Below are positions 42,505-51,750 of a stretch of 64,000 bases of DNA, in pieces (within the stretch, counting starts at the first letter, position 1; each line of letters opens with the position of its first letter). Below the pieces are notes generated by a model. The model made no database searches and was not told the origin of the DNA. It saw nothing but the letters and a program-made list of their open reading frames with translations. Origin of the DNA: Inediibacterium massiliense (GTDB lineage Bacteria; Bacillota; Clostridia; Peptostreptococcales; Thermotaleaceae); NCBI RefSeq assembly GCF_001282725.1, contig NZ_LN876587.1:677695-741694 (forward strand), given 5' to 3'. The translations under genes and the position numbers were made by a program.

Positions 42505-43083
42505 TTGAAAGCATTAGTGATTTTAGGAAGTCCTAGAAAAAACATGAATACAGATACGCTTTTAAATAAAGCAATAGAAGGAATGAAAGAGAATGATATA
42601 GAAGTAGAAAAAGTAGCACTTGTAGATTTACAAATTCATCCTTGTACTGCATGTGGGGCTTGTGAAAAAACAGGATTTTGTATCATAAAGGATGATATGA
42701 GTAAGCTTTATAAAAAATTTGATGAAGCAGATATTGTGATCATAGCTTCTCCTATTTATTTTAATTCTATCAGTAGTTTAACAAAAATTATGGTAGATCG
42801 ATGTCAGATGTTTTGGTCTAGCAAATATGTTCTAAATCAACCATCTATCAATCAAAATAAAAAAAGAAGAGGTGTATTTATTGCTACTTGTGGAAGTATA
42901 CAAAAAGGGCAAGAATTTTTAGGAGCAACTCTTGTAATGGACTTATTTTTCAAAGCTATCAATACAAAGTATATGTATAATCTTTTGGCACAAGACACAG
43001 ATCAAGTATTTACAGGGGATAGACCTAAATTATTGCAAGAAGCTTTTGAAATAGGAAAAAAATTGGCTGAAATTTCAAAATAA
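42505..43083 (+). CDS. Flavodoxin-fold NAD(P)H-dependent FMN reductase-like protein
   Basis: TTG 42505 is chosen because GAGGAG (42491-42496) is then eight bases away. The 192-residue protein has the flavodoxin-like start ALVILGSPRKNMNTDTLLNK and the IHPCTACGACEKTGFCIIKD insert, whose cysteines are typical of iron-sulfur flavoproteins or NADPH FMN reductases of anaerobes. IIASPIYFNSISSLTK and MVDRCQ for FMN binding follow. It probably transfers electrons to quinone-like or iron substrates. It may bind a 4Fe-4S cluster through the Cys group (Isf-like), which is an inference. Confidence 0.87.
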   Translation: MKALVILGSPRKNMNTDTLLNKAIEGMKENDIEVEKVALVDLQIHPCTACGACEKTGFCIIKDDMSKLYKKFDEADIVIIASPIYFNSISSLTKIMVDRCQMFWSSKYVLNQPSINQNKKRRGVFIATCGSIQKGQEFLGATLVMDLFFKAINTKYMYNLLAQDTDQVFTGDRPKLLQEAFEIGKKLAEISK

Positions 43084-43194
43084 GACAAAAAAATATTTTT
43101 TCATTGATTTTTTGAACTGATACATATATCATAGTAATGTGAGCATTTTATATATAAGTAATGCGATACTATTTATAGATTAGGGGTGTTTTTT

Positions 43195-43770
43195 ATGTCA
43201 AAAATTTTAGTACCTGTTGGATTATCCAATAAACATATCCACTTAAGCAAAGAACATATTAATATTTTATTTGGAGAAGGTCATGAATTAACACCAATTA
43301 AAGACTTAGGACAACCTGCTCAATTTGCCTGTGATGAAAAAGTTGATATTGTAGGTCCAAAAGGAACATTAAAAGGTGTGAGAGTATTAGGTCCTGCAAG
43401 AGAAAAAACTCAAATTGAGATTTCACTTGCTGATGGATTTGTATTAGGAACTAAGGCTCCAATCAAAGCTTCTGGAGATTTAGCAGGAACTCCTGGTGCA
43501 AAAATTGTAGGACCAAAAGGAGAAGTAGATTTAGAAGAAGGAGTTATTGTAGCTGCAAGACATCTTCACATGCATACTTCTGATGGAGAAAAATTTGGAA
43601 TCAAAGATAAAGACATTGTAAAAATCAAAGTAGATGGAGAAAGAGGAATGATTTTTGAAAATGTCTTGGCAAGAGTAGGAGATACACATGCTCTTGAATT
43701 ACATGTAGATATGGATGAAGGAAATGCAGGAGCAATGAAAAATGGACAAATGGTTGAAGTAATTAAATAA
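43195..43770 (+). CDS. pduL: PduL-type phosphate propanoyltransferase
   Basis: ATG 43195 has AGGGGTG upstream; the GTG at 43186 lies in it. The 191-residue protein carries the PduL signatures: VPVGLSNKHIHLSKEHINIL with zinc-binding His, VDIVGPKGTLKGVRVLGPAR, and VIVAARHLHMHTSDGEKFG with the second His cluster. PduL interconverts acyl-CoA and acyl-phosphate. Without neighbouring microcompartment genes it may serve as the cell's phosphotransacetylase for acetate formation. A strong terminator follows. Confidence 0.93.
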   Translation: MSKILVPVGLSNKHIHLSKEHINILFGEGHELTPIKDLGQPAQFACDEKVDIVGPKGTLKGVRVLGPAREKTQIEISLADGFVLGTKAPIKASGDLAGTPGAKIVGPKGEVDLEEGVIVAARHLHMHTSDGEKFGIKDKDIVKIKVDGERGMIFENVLARVGDTHALELHVDMDEGNAGAMKNGQMVEVIK

Positions 43771-43805
43771 TAAAAAAAACAATATTTCGGCTGTTTATAA
43801 AATGT

Positions 43806-43842
43806 AAAAAAGGAATTCCTTTTAAAGGAATTCCTTTTTTAA
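43806..43842 (+). terminator. Intrinsic terminator after pduL, then gene-free spacer
   Basis: AAAAAAGGAATTCC and GGAATTCCTTTTTT flank a TTTTAAA loop. From here to 44131 there is AT-rich DNA with no gene; a plausible -10 (GATAAAATA near 44060) lies in front of the receptor gene. Confidence 0.9.
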
Positions 43843-44131
43843 GTGTTTAATCAAGAAGCTTGGCTATTGGTACAACACACAATATGAAATAATAGGTTAT
43901 ATTATATACTATAAAGAGCAGTTAAATGACTTTGCATTTATATAAATTCAACATCTTCTTTAGAGGAAGCTTTATTTTATATATAAAAAATACACAAAAT
44001 TTTTATAAAAATAAAGGATGCTACAAAGCTTAATAGAAATATACAATTATACAAAATATGATAAAATATAACAAGATTCGCAATTTCATTAAAATATATA
44101 ATAAAGGGTTTAAGGAAAGGAAAGAAAAAGT

Positions 44132-45841
44132 ATGAAACTAAATATTAAATCAAAATTATCTTTAAGCTTTATAATACTATTCATCATCTTTATAGGGTTT
44201 TTAGTATATATGCAAAGCATTATGAATGATGTGAACGATCAATCTTCTATCATTGCTAGTGAAGAAATACCCTGTATTCGTCTATTACATTCTATTAATA
44301 CTATGGCTTTTGATTTTAGAATCAAAGAATTTGATCATATTGCCTCTGCAACGATTGAAGAAAAAGAAGATTTAGAAAAAGAGATGAATGAAAATAATAG
44401 AAAGATTCAAAAAGAATTAGAGGATTATAAAAAATATATTAAACAAGAAGAAGAAAGAAAAATATTTGAAGATGTAAAAGTTAAATGGAATCAATACATA
44501 GATATTCATAATCAAATTATAAATGTAAGTAGAGAATTTAATAAAGAACAAGCAGTATATATAATGTCTAATGAATCTAGAAAATTATTTTATGACATAT
44601 CAAGTAAATTGGTAGAGCTTTTACAATATAATGAAGATAGTGCTAAAAGATCTAGTGAATATGGAGATCATCTTTATAAAAGTTCTATGAAAAAAATGTC
44701 GGGGGGAATTATCACATTTTTCATATTAGCAGTGATCATGGCGGTTTTAATTATTAAAAGTATTATTCGTCCTATTAACATATTAAAACAAGAATTAAAT
44801 GCACTAGTAGAAAATGGGGGAGATCTAACCCAAGAAATCAATATAAATAGTAAAGATGAAATGGGAGAATTGGCTTATGCAATCAATAGATTTTTACAAG
44901 ATTTAAGGGGGATGATTCAATCCATCTCTCAAGTGTCACAAAATGTAAGCAACAATACCAATATATTAAACCAATCCTCACAAGAAGTACAAACAGGAAA
45001 TGAACAAATATCTGCTACCATGCAAGAGATGGCAGCCGGAATAGAGCAACAAGCGCATTCAGCTAGTGAAGTTTCTTATGCAGTAGAAGGCTTTAATCGA
45101 TTAATTGAACAAGCAAATAAAGATGGGCAAGAATTGAATGATTTATCTATGGTTGTTTTAAATATGTCTCAAAAGGGAAATGATCAGATGATAGAATCGG
45201 TAGAACAAATGAATTCTGTAAATAATACAGTTAAAAATTCTGTTGTAAAGGTAGAAGAATTGGAAAAAAAATCAGAAGAAATTTCTACATTAGTGCAAGT
45301 AGTCAATGAAATTGCTGGACAAACTAATTTATTGGCATTAAATGCTGCTATAGAAGCAGCAAGGGCAGGAGAAGCAGGAAGAGGCTTTGCAGTTGTTGCA
45401 GAAGAAATTAGAAAGTTAGCTGAACAAGTAGAGCAATCCCTTGAAGAAATTACAAAGATAGTAGTAGGAATACAATATGAATCTAAATCAATGGGAGAAT
45501 CTTTGAAAAAAGGATATTTGCAAGTAGAAGAAGGAACTGCTCTTGTGAAAAATACAGGAAAAACTTTTGAGGAAATTAATCAAAAGGTTTCTTATATGGG
45601 AGATAGGATTAAGGAAATATCTAATCGTTTAATAGAAATTACTAACGATAGTCAAAAGATCAATACATCTATTTCAGATATTGCGTCTATCACAGAAGAA
45701 AGTTCAGCAAGTGTAGAGGAAACTACAGCTTCCATAGAAGAGCAAAATAGTCATATGCAAAATATATTAAGTCAGGTAAATGAAGTATCTAATTTATCAG
45801 GTCATTTAAATGATATGATTGACAAATTTAAAATTGAATAA
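44132..45841 (+). CDS. Methyl-accepting chemotaxis protein
   Basis: The 569-residue receptor has an N-terminal membrane segment (about residues 10-28), an extracytoplasmic four-helix-bundle ligand domain of about 155 residues, a second membrane helix (about 190-210), a HAMP linker ([20 protein letters not shown]), and the coiled-coil signalling domain. The domain carries the hairpin tip signature [20 protein letters not shown], followed by [20 protein letters not shown]. Glu/Gln methylation sites lie in the flanking helices. It senses a small molecule and controls CheA. Single-gene unit; AAGGAAAGGAAAG is the Shine-Dalgarno. Confidence 0.95.
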   Translation: MKLNIKSKLSLSFIILFIIFIGFLVYMQSIMNDVNDQSSIIASEEIPCIRLLHSINTMAFDFRIKEFDHIASATIEEKEDLEKEMNENNRKIQKELEDYKKYIKQEEERKIFEDVKVKWNQYIDIHNQIINVSREFNKEQAVYIMSNESRKLFYDISSKLVELLQYNEDSAKRSSEYGDHLYKSSMKKMSGGIITFFILAVIMAVLIIKSIIRPINILKQELNALVENGGDLTQEININSKDEMGELAYAINRFLQDLRGMIQSISQVSQNVSNNTNILNQSSQEVQTGNEQISATMQEMAAGIEQQAHSASEVSYAVEGFNRLIEQANKDGQELNDLSMVVLNMSQKGNDQMIESVEQMNSVNNTVKNSVVKVEELEKKSEEISTLVQVVNEIAGQTNLLALNAAIEAARAGEAGRGFAVVAEEIRKLAEQVEQSLEEITKIVVGIQYESKSMGESLKKGYLQVEEGTALVKNTGKTFEEINQKVSYMGDRIKEISNRLIEITNDSQKINTSISDIASITEESSASVEETTASIEEQNSHMQNILSQVNEVSNLSGHLNDMIDKFKIE

Positions 45842-45858
45842 AAAATATTTCAAAATAA

Positions 45859-45887
45859 TTGACTATAGATTTAGAATATGATAAAAT
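45859..45887 (+). promoter_or_regulatory. Promoter of the T-box leader
   Basis: TTGACT (45859-45864) and TAAAAT (45882-45887) are 17 bp apart. Confidence 0.65.
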
Positions 45888-45914
45888 ATATAAAAATAAT
45901 ATAGAAAAAGATTA

Positions 45915-46210
45915 TGACAGAGAGAAAAGCATTGAAACTGTAACTACAGAGAGTCAGGGTAGATGAGAGCCTGATGTTATAAGACGATGTGAATATTCAC
46001 TCTAGAGTTTTTGTTCCAAAAGGTTTCCAAGTAGGAGCAAAGGGTTGTCTCCCTTATCAAGACTACAGTTTAGCTTTTAAATATACTTGATCAATATATT
46101 TTAAGGGCAGACTGGAAAAGAGATGATCTAGATGGTTTTATCATATAGATCAAGTAGAGTGGTACCGTGAATCCAAGCTTCGCCTCTATATAGGGGCGAG
46201 GCTTTTTTAT
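45915..46210 (+). promoter_or_regulatory. T-box riboswitch with terminator
   Basis: The T-box sequence AGAGTGGTACCGTG lies at 46156-46169. The leader begins with GACAGAGAG, and Stem I has the TCAGG...CCTGA apical hairpin with GATGAGAG. The attenuator AAGCTTCGCCTC / GGGGCGAGGCTT with T tract is at 46175-46207. Uncharged tRNA binding would open the antiterminator and allow transcription of the NSS symporter. The specifier lies in TGTGAATATTCACTC: TTC (Phe), followed by A, or TAT (Tyr) are the likely readings; TGG is absent. Confidence 0.92.
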
Positions 46211-46304
46211 TTTCTCAAAAAGCGCTTTGTATTAGAAAATATAAACGAAATGTGACTGGTCAAATGTGAAAAAATATATTTGTTTAAAAAAGAGGAGGGT
46301 TAAA

Positions 46305-47684
46305 ATGGATATCATAGAAAAAGGTCAAGGAAAGCAAAGAGATCAATGGACATCTAAGATAGGGTTTATCCTTGCTGCAGCAGGTTCAGCAGTAGGTCTA
46401 GGCAACCTTTGGAAGTTTCCTTATAGTGTGGGAACAAATGGTGGTGGAGCGTTTGTTATGCTTTATTTTATATTTTTAGTTTTGATAGGCTTTCCTCTTA
46501 TGCTTGCTGCTATTACAATAGGGAGAAAAACTCAGCTTTCTGCTGTAGGTGCATATAGAAGTATTAAAAAGAATTGGGCTTTTGTAGGAGGATTAGGTGT
46601 TGTATGTGGATTCTTTATATTAGCGTTTTATAGTACTGTAGGAGGATGGGTAATTTATTATTTGGTAAAAGCACTAAGTGGAGGTTTAGCTATTAAGGAT
46701 CCAAAACTTTTAGGAGAAATATTTGGAGGATTTATATCTTCTCCAACTGCTAGTATTGCTTATCAAGGAATATTTCTTTTGATCACATTACTCATTGTGA
46801 TAAGAGGAATTAGTGGAGGAATAGAAAAAGCCAGTAAAATAATGATGCCAGCACTTCTTATTTTATTAATTATGATAGCTATAAGATCTGTAACACTTCC
46901 TGGAGCTATGAAAGGAATAGAATTTTTCTTAGTACCTGATTTTTCAAAAATAGATATGAATGTAATTATGAACGCATTAGGGCAGGTATTCTTTTCTTTA
47001 AGTATAGGAATGGGTGTTATGGTCACTTATGGAAGTTATTTAGACAGAAATACGAATCTTTTAGGACCTTCTAATTCTATTCCACTATTAGATACTGCTG
47101 TAGCTATGGTAGCAGGATTTGCAACATTGCCAGCAGTATTTGCGCTAGGATTTGAAGCTTCTGAGGGACCAGGGCTGATGTTTGTTACATTGCCAGCAGT
47201 ATTTGCTAGTATGCCTTTGGGAAATATATTTTGTATATTATTTTTCATACTTGTACTTTTTGCAGCTCTTACTTCTTCTATATCTATGTTAGAAGTATGT
47301 GTATCCTATTTTGTGGATGAAAAAGGTGCAGACCGAATAAAATCTTCTATTATTATTTCAATTATCATATACTTTGTAGGATTGCCAGCATCTTTATCTA
47401 TGGGACCTTGGAGTGATCTTCGTATTCTTGGAAGTTTAAATTTCTTTGATTTTTATGATAAACTAACTTCTAATATACTTCTTACTTCAGGAGGATTATT
47501 TCTTTCTATATTTGTAGGATGGATATGGGGAGCAGACAATGCAATAAAGGAGATCAGAAGAGGAGGCGTAAAATTTTCTTTAGCGCCTATATGGAAATTT
47601 TTAATAAAATTTATTGTTCCACCAGCAGTTTTTATCATTCTAATCAATTCATTCAAAGATGTGATTAGTGCCATATTGTCATAA
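46305..47684 (+). CDS. Sodium-dependent amino-acid symporter (NSS family)
   Basis: ATG 46305 is chosen because GAGGAGGGTTAAA is directly upstream; the longer frame starts in the leader. The 459-residue transporter has 11-12 helices and the NSS signature in helix 1: FILAAAGSAVGLGNLWKFPY, then GTNGGGAFVMLYF. Helix 6 to 8 features include GMGVMVTYGSYL and AALTSSISMLEV. Bacterial relatives with 11 helices (MhsT, TnaT, Tyt1) move hydrophobic or aromatic amino acids with Na+. The T-box leader supports an amino-acid substrate, probably Phe or Tyr. Confidence 0.93.
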   Translation: MDIIEKGQGKQRDQWTSKIGFILAAAGSAVGLGNLWKFPYSVGTNGGGAFVMLYFIFLVLIGFPLMLAAITIGRKTQLSAVGAYRSIKKNWAFVGGLGVVCGFFILAFYSTVGGWVIYYLVKALSGGLAIKDPKLLGEIFGGFISSPTASIAYQGIFLLITLLIVIRGISGGIEKASKIMMPALLILLIMIAIRSVTLPGAMKGIEFFLVPDFSKIDMNVIMNALGQVFFSLSIGMGVMVTYGSYLDRNTNLLGPSNSIPLLDTAVAMVAGFATLPAVFALGFEASEGPGLMFVTLPAVFASMPLGNIFCILFFILVLFAALTSSISMLEVCVSYFVDEKGADRIKSSIIISIIIYFVGLPASLSMGPWSDLRILGSLNFFDFYDKLTSNILLTSGGLFLSIFVGWIWGADNAIKEIRRGGVKFSLAPIWKFLIKFIVPPAVFIILINSFKDVISAILS

Positions 47685-47687
47685 AGT

Positions 47688-47720
47688 AAAACCATCTCTA
47701 GAATAGAGATGGTTTTTTTA
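47688..47720. terminator. Intrinsic terminator between convergent transporters
   Basis: AAACCATCTCTA-GAA-TAGAGATGGTTT, then TTTTATG. The A-rich left side (GTAAAACC) gives weak function on the minus strand. Confidence 0.9.
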
Positions 47721-47730
47721 TGCAATGTAA

Positions 47731-49203
47731 TTATTTGAATTTTTGTGTATTTAGTTTATTCCTATCTTCATAAAATACTTTGAAATCAGGATCAACCTTA
47801 CCAATTCCTAAATATTTAGCTTTATAGTCTTTTAGTAATTCCATAAATCTAGGGAACAATAATACTAAAGCTATAACATTAGCAAAAATGGGCAAAGCTG
47901 ATGATGCATCTGAAAATAGCCAAACTATAGTACCTGGAAACTCATAATAAACTGCAATAAATACTAAAGCTAAACTTGGTATTGGGTAAAGCCATTTATA
48001 CAAATTTAATAATAAATCTTTCTTTTTATTTTCTCCTACAAGATATCTTACAACAACTTCCATTTGAGCATATATACCAGAGGATGTGGTAAGACCAAAT
48101 AAAAATACTCCTATAGCTATGATAATTTTAGCTGGTGTTCCTATTCCTACTTCAAAGGCAGAAAGAGTAAGAGTAGCTCCATCTAAACCAGAAGACCATT
48201 GACCTGTCATAATTATAGTTAAAGCTGTAATAGAACATATTACAAAAGTATCAATAAAAACTTCAAATACTCCCAGTATACCTTGATTTATAGGATGATT
48301 TGTCTTTGCAGAGGCATGTATCATAGGGGCAGAACCCCAACCTGCTTCATTACTGAATACAGAACGTGACATCCCAACTTTTATAGCTTGAGAAAAAGCT
48401 GCTCCTGCAAATCCTCCTGTTGCAGCTGTACCAGTAAAGGCACTTTTGAATATTAATTCAAAGGCATAAGGCAATTGAACTATATTTTTAAATATAATAA
48501 AAAGTCCACTACTTAAATAAAATAAAACCATAAAAGGAACTAGAATGGAAGCAATTTTACCAAGAGATGTAAGCCCACCTGCTATCATGATATATAGTAA
48601 TACGGTATATATGATCCCTGAGGTGATCATATTAATATTAAAGGTATCTGCAATGGCTTCAGCAACAGTATAGGTTTGTATATTGATAAAGAAAGCTACA
48701 AGAAATCCAAAAGCAAAAAGAAAACTCAAGAAATGGTATAGTGATTTCATTTTCTTTTCTGCGCCAATACCTTTTTGCATATAGTAATTTGGACCACCAT
48801 ATGCATAACCATAGGTATTCTTAGAGCGATAATGAACTGCCAAAGTGATTTCTGTCATTTTTATGATTTGTCCAACAAGACCAGCAACCCACATCCAAAA
48901 TATAGCTCCTGGACCTCCAAATGCAATAGCAGTAGCTACTCCTCCTATATTTCCTACTCCAACTGTTGTTCCTATTGCAATATTCATAGCTTGTAAAGGT
49001 GAAACTACACCATCGCTTGTTTTATCAGGATTTTTTTTAAATACCTCCTCCTTTGTTTTTCTAAAGGCATGAGATAGATATCTACATTGAAAAAAATTTG
49101 TAGATATTGTAAAATAAAGACCAGCTCCTAATATTATCACAATAAGAGGTACACCCCACATATATTCCCAAACGAGAACTTCTAAAAATTTTAAGAACAT
49201 CAT
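47731..49203 (-). CDS. Sodium:alanine symporter (AGCS family)
   Basis: The 490-residue polytopic protein has the AGCS signature: LQAMNIAIGTTVGVGNIGGV, AIAFGGPGAIFWMWVAGLVG, and the RSKNTYGYAYGGPNYYMQKG block. GMSRSVFSNEAGWGSAPMIH lies in the middle. It carries alanine or glycine-like amino acids with Na+. AAGGAGG precedes two adjacent ATGs (49203 and 49200); the second has the better spacing. It lies 11 bases downstream of the DDAH-like gene, so the two form an operon, which points to methylarginine or a related amino acid as cargo. Confidence 0.93.
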   Translation of the reverse strand: MMFLKFLEVLVWEYMWGVPLIVIILGAGLYFTISTNFFQCRYLSHAFRKTKEEVFKKNPDKTSDGVVSPLQAMNIAIGTTVGVGNIGGVATAIAFGGPGAIFWMWVAGLVGQIIKMTEITLAVHYRSKNTYGYAYGGPNYYMQKGIGAEKKMKSLYHFLSFLFAFGFLVAFFINIQTYTVAEAIADTFNINMITSGIIYTVLLYIMIAGGLTSLGKIASILVPFMVLFYLSSGLFIIFKNIVQLPYAFELIFKSAFTGTAATGGFAGAAFSQAIKVGMSRSVFSNEAGWGSAPMIHASAKTNHPINQGILGVFEVFIDTFVICSITALTIIMTGQWSSGLDGATLTLSAFEVGIGTPAKIIIAIGVFLFGLTTSSGIYAQMEVVVRYLVGENKKKDLLLNLYKWLYPIPSLALVFIAVYYEFPGTIVWLFSDASSALPIFANVIALVLLFPRFMELLKDYKAKYLGIGKVDPDFKVFYEDRNKLNTQKFK

Positions 49204-49214
49204 ATGCCTCCTTA

Positions 49215-49976
49215 TTAAAATCTAAGAGATAAACAACTAAGGCCTCCGTCTAATTTTTTGTATTCTGATGTGTCTACTTCAATCACACCATACCCTAAAT
49301 CTTCTATAGCTTTCTTAGTCTTTGGATATCCTTGTGGGACTAATACATAACCATTCATCCAAATACAATTAGCTCCATAACTTTCATCTTCGGGAATGAT
49401 TATTTTATTAAAATCTTTAAATCTTGGATCTTCTATGAATTCACCAGCTATTAATAGGTTATTGTTTTCTAAGTAGGCTAAACCTGTTTTTAAATGAAGT
49501 ACTTCTTTTAGAGGTACTATAGTTCCGCTATAACCATACTTTCTAAGGAATTCTATAAATTGTATAGCCCCTTCTTTATTAGTTCTGTTGGATAATCCTA
49601 TATAGAAAAAATCTCCAACCATCATAACATCTCCGCCATCAATAGTTCCTGGAGCTTTTACTTCTTCTATATTTTCATAAAAACTTTTTAGAGTTTCATG
49701 CATAAATATTTTTTCACCATTTCTTGAATCAGCTCCTGGATTACATATGATTGCACATTTTTTAGTTAATACAGCTGTATCTTCTACAAAACAAGAATCG
49801 GGATACTCTTCTAGAGATTCTAGGATAGTTACTTCTACTCCTGTTTTCTTTAAAGCTTCAACATAAAAGTTATGTTGTTTTAATGCTTTTTCATAATTTG
49901 GTTTGCCCAAACATTCAGATCCTATTCCATCTACTATAGATTTACCTGGTTTTCTTACAATAACATTTTTAAACAT
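49215..49976 (-). CDS. Dimethylarginine dimethylaminohydrolase-like guanidino hydrolase
   Basis: The 253-residue protein has the pentein fold pattern of DDAH: PDSCFVEDTAVL for substrate binding, TIDGGDVMMVGDFFYIGLS, catalytic His161 in VLHLKTG, and the catalytic Cys248 in DGGLSCLSLRF. It would hydrolyse methylated arginine or a similar guanidino compound to citrulline and an amine. Pairing with an AGCS symporter suggests uptake followed by hydrolysis. Arginine deiminase is less likely because the protein is short. The start has TAGGAGGAATTAAAG. Confidence 0.9.
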   Translation of the reverse strand: MFKNVIVRKPGKSIVDGIGSECLGKPNYEKALKQHNFYVEALKKTGVEVTILESLEEYPDSCFVEDTAVLTKKCAIICNPGADSRNGEKIFMHETLKSFYENIEEVKAPGTIDGGDVMMVGDFFYIGLSNRTNKEGAIQFIEFLRKYGYSGTIVPLKEVLHLKTGLAYLENNNLLIAGEFIEDPRFKDFNKIIIPEDESYGANCIWMNGYVLVPQGYPKTKKAIEDLGYGVIEVDTSEYKKLDGGLSCLSLRF

Positions 49977-50201
49977 CTTTAATTCCTCCTAAATATTTCA
50001 TTTTTTATAATTATACTTATTAATGAATAAAAATTCAAGCGTAATATAAAAAAATTATAAATTAATTCTAAAAAATATTATTTTTACATAAGTGAACATA
50101 CTTAAAATTTTTAAAAGAATAGATGATCGTAGAGATAAAATGATTCGAAAATATAATAAGATAAGATATAATAAATAGAAAAAAGGAGATTAGATATAAA
50201 A

Positions 50202-50897
50202 ATGATATATAAAGAATTTGAATTTTCACATATAGTAAAGAAAAGTGATAGAAAAACTTTTGAAATAAGAATAGAACCACCAGATTTAGTTATTTTAAAA
50301 GCACCTAAAAAAGCTAAAGAAGAAGATATTATAAAAATTTTAAAAAGAAAAGAGAAGTGGATCCGAAATAAATTACAGCTTTTAAAGAAAATAAATTGTC
50401 TACAAAAGCAATACATAAATGGAGAAAATTTTTTATATTTAGGAAAAAACTATTTATTGAAAATAATCATAAATTCTACTGTCAAAAATTCTACAGTAGA
50501 AGGAATAGATCAAAATCTGGTGGTAACAATGAAAGAAAATGATCAACAAGCTTTAAAAGATATAGTTATAAATTGGTATGCACAAAAAGCTTTAGAAAAA
50601 ATAGTCGAGAGAGTAAATGATTTTCAAAAGTATTTTGAAGTAAAACCTAATAAAATTACAATAAAAAATCAAAAAACCCGTTGGGGAAGCTGTAGTTCAA
50701 AGAGAAATCTAAATTTTAACTTTAGAATTATCATAGCACCTATTGAAATCATAGATTATTTAGTAGTTCATGAAATGTGCCATCTTATACATATGGATCA
50801 TTCAAAAAACTTTTGGGGATTGGTAGAAAGTATCATCCCTGATTATAAAAAAAGAAGAGAGTGGTTAAAGGTTCATGGCATAGAACTTATTTTGTAA
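50202..50897 (+). CDS. YgjP-like (DUF45) zinc metallohydrolase
   Basis: The 231-residue protein carries the zinc motif VHEMCHLIHMDHSKNFW (HExxH with a third His downstream), preceded by KTRWGSCSSKRNLNFNFR, both hallmarks of the YgjP/M48-like family. The C-terminal PDYKKRREWLKVHG is also conserved. These proteins are predicted metalloproteases, often near restriction systems in other genomes; here hsdR lies 5 kb away. AAAAGGAGATTAG is the Shine-Dalgarno. Confidence 0.92.
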   Translation: MIYKEFEFSHIVKKSDRKTFEIRIEPPDLVILKAPKKAKEEDIIKILKRKEKWIRNKLQLLKKINCLQKQYINGENFLYLGKNYLLKIIINSTVKNSTVEGIDQNLVVTMKENDQQALKDIVINWYAQKALEKIVERVNDFQKYFEVKPNKITIKNQKTRWGSCSSKRNLNFNFRIIIAPIEIIDYLVVHEMCHLIHMDHSKNFWGLVESIIPDYKKRREWLKVHGIELIL

Positions 50898-50936
50898 ATG
50901 ATAAATATATGATTTACAAATATATTATAAAATGCT

Positions 50937-50952
50937 ATTCTATATATAGAAT
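50937..50952. promoter_or_regulatory. Perfect palindrome at the padR start, possible operator
   Basis: ATTCTATATATAGAAT is a perfect 16-bp palindrome ending just before the AGGAGG of the padR gene. A TATTATAAAATG -10-like element lies directly upstream. Autorepression by the PadR dimer is a reasonable guess. Confidence 0.45.
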
Positions 50953-50964
50953 AGGAGGAAGCTT

Positions 50965-51504
50965 ATGACTCAAATTGAAGTTGTACTGTTATCCCTTTTA
51001 TATGATAAAGATTATTATGGGTATGAAATGGAATTGATTATAGAACAAAGAAATATGAGAGAGTGGACAGATATAGGATTTTCTTCTATTTACAATTCTT
51101 TAAATAAACTTCAAAAAAAAGATTTAATAGATTCGAGATATGAAAAAGAATATGGTTCTCCTAAAAGAAAAGTATATTTTATAAAAGAGGAAACAAAGGA
51201 AATTCTTAAGAAAAATATTATAAAAAAACTAAGTGAGTATAGTCGTGACCCAAGTGAATTTGATGTAGGCATGGCATTTTCTTATTTGATTTCAAATGAA
51301 GAATTTTACAAATCTATTGTAAAACGTAAAGAGAATTTGATAAAAAGGAAGGATTTTATTTTGAAAAAATATCACCAGCATCCTACAGCTCAAACAAGAC
51401 CACATATAAAGGCTTTATTTGAAAGACCTATTGTATGCATAGATGCTGAAATGAATTGGATTGAAAACTTTATTAAAGAAAATTTTGAAAGAGGAGATGT
51501 ATAG
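50965..51504 (+). CDS. PadR-family transcriptional regulator
   Basis: The 179-residue protein starts with the PadR winged helix (EVVLLSLLYDKDYYGYEMEL, then SSIYNSLNKLQKKDLIDSRYE, split here, and PKRKVYFIKEETKEIL). A C-terminal helical dimerisation domain follows (Vir_C-like, DVGMAFSYLISNEEFYKSIV). PadR proteins repress genes for detoxification of phenolic or drug-like compounds. It is followed after two bases by a truncated carboxymuconolactone-decarboxylase-like frame and then the yjdF leader and gene, a set suited to aromatic-compound response. Confidence 0.92.
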   Translation: MTQIEVVLLSLLYDKDYYGYEMELIIEQRNMREWTDIGFSSIYNSLNKLQKKDLIDSRYEKEYGSPKRKVYFIKEETKEILKKNIIKKLSEYSRDPSEFDVGMAFSYLISNEEFYKSIVKRKENLIKRKDFILKKYHQHPTAQTRPHIKALFERPIVCIDAEMNWIENFIKENFERGDV

Positions 51505-51505
51505 T

Positions 51506-51598
51506 ATGGAAAAATCTTTAGTTAGTAATGCATTTGAGACTTTTATGAATGAAGCACCAGAACATTTCATTCCTTCCAATAGCACTGAAGGCTTATGA
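51506..51598 (+). pseudogene. Truncated carboxymuconolactone-decarboxylase-like frame
   Basis: ATG 51506 starts two bases after the padR stop, with GAGGAG inside padR. It encodes 30 residues: MEKSLVSNAFETFMNEAPEHFIP, shown here in part as SNAFETFMNEAPEH, then IPSNSTEGL. NAFETFMNEAPEH matches the start of CMD/AhpD-like proteins usually encoded after padR, which run to about 120 residues. The rest is missing and the yjdF leader begins within 20 bases. A short leader peptide for the yjdF region is the alternative. Confidence 0.5.
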
Positions 51599-51614
51599 TG
51601 CTCAGTAAAAACAT

Positions 51615-51745
51615 ATAGTAAGTGGTGGAGATAAAAACACAGTTTCGGTTGGTAGTCCGAACCTATCTATCATAAATAGATAGCAGTAACCTTCCCTCCT
51701 GGGGTTGTCCATTCTTCATTGATGATGATTGAATCAGGAGGTATT
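51615..51745 (+). promoter_or_regulatory. yjdF riboswitch with predicted Shine-Dalgarno capture
   Basis: The leader contains a GTGGTGGAGATAAAAACACAG-like core (about 51622-51641, with TTTCGG after it), a CGGTT / GAACC hairpin (51646-51663), a CTATCTAT / ATAGATAG hairpin (51663-51683) and the CCTCCTGGGG segment. It directly precedes a YjdF protein gene, the defining context of the yjdF motif, which binds azaaromatic compounds. CCTCCTG (51695-51701) is exactly complementary to CAGGAGG (51735-51741), which includes the Shine-Dalgarno, so translation control is likely. Confidence 0.8.
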
Positions 51746-51750
51746 TAAAA

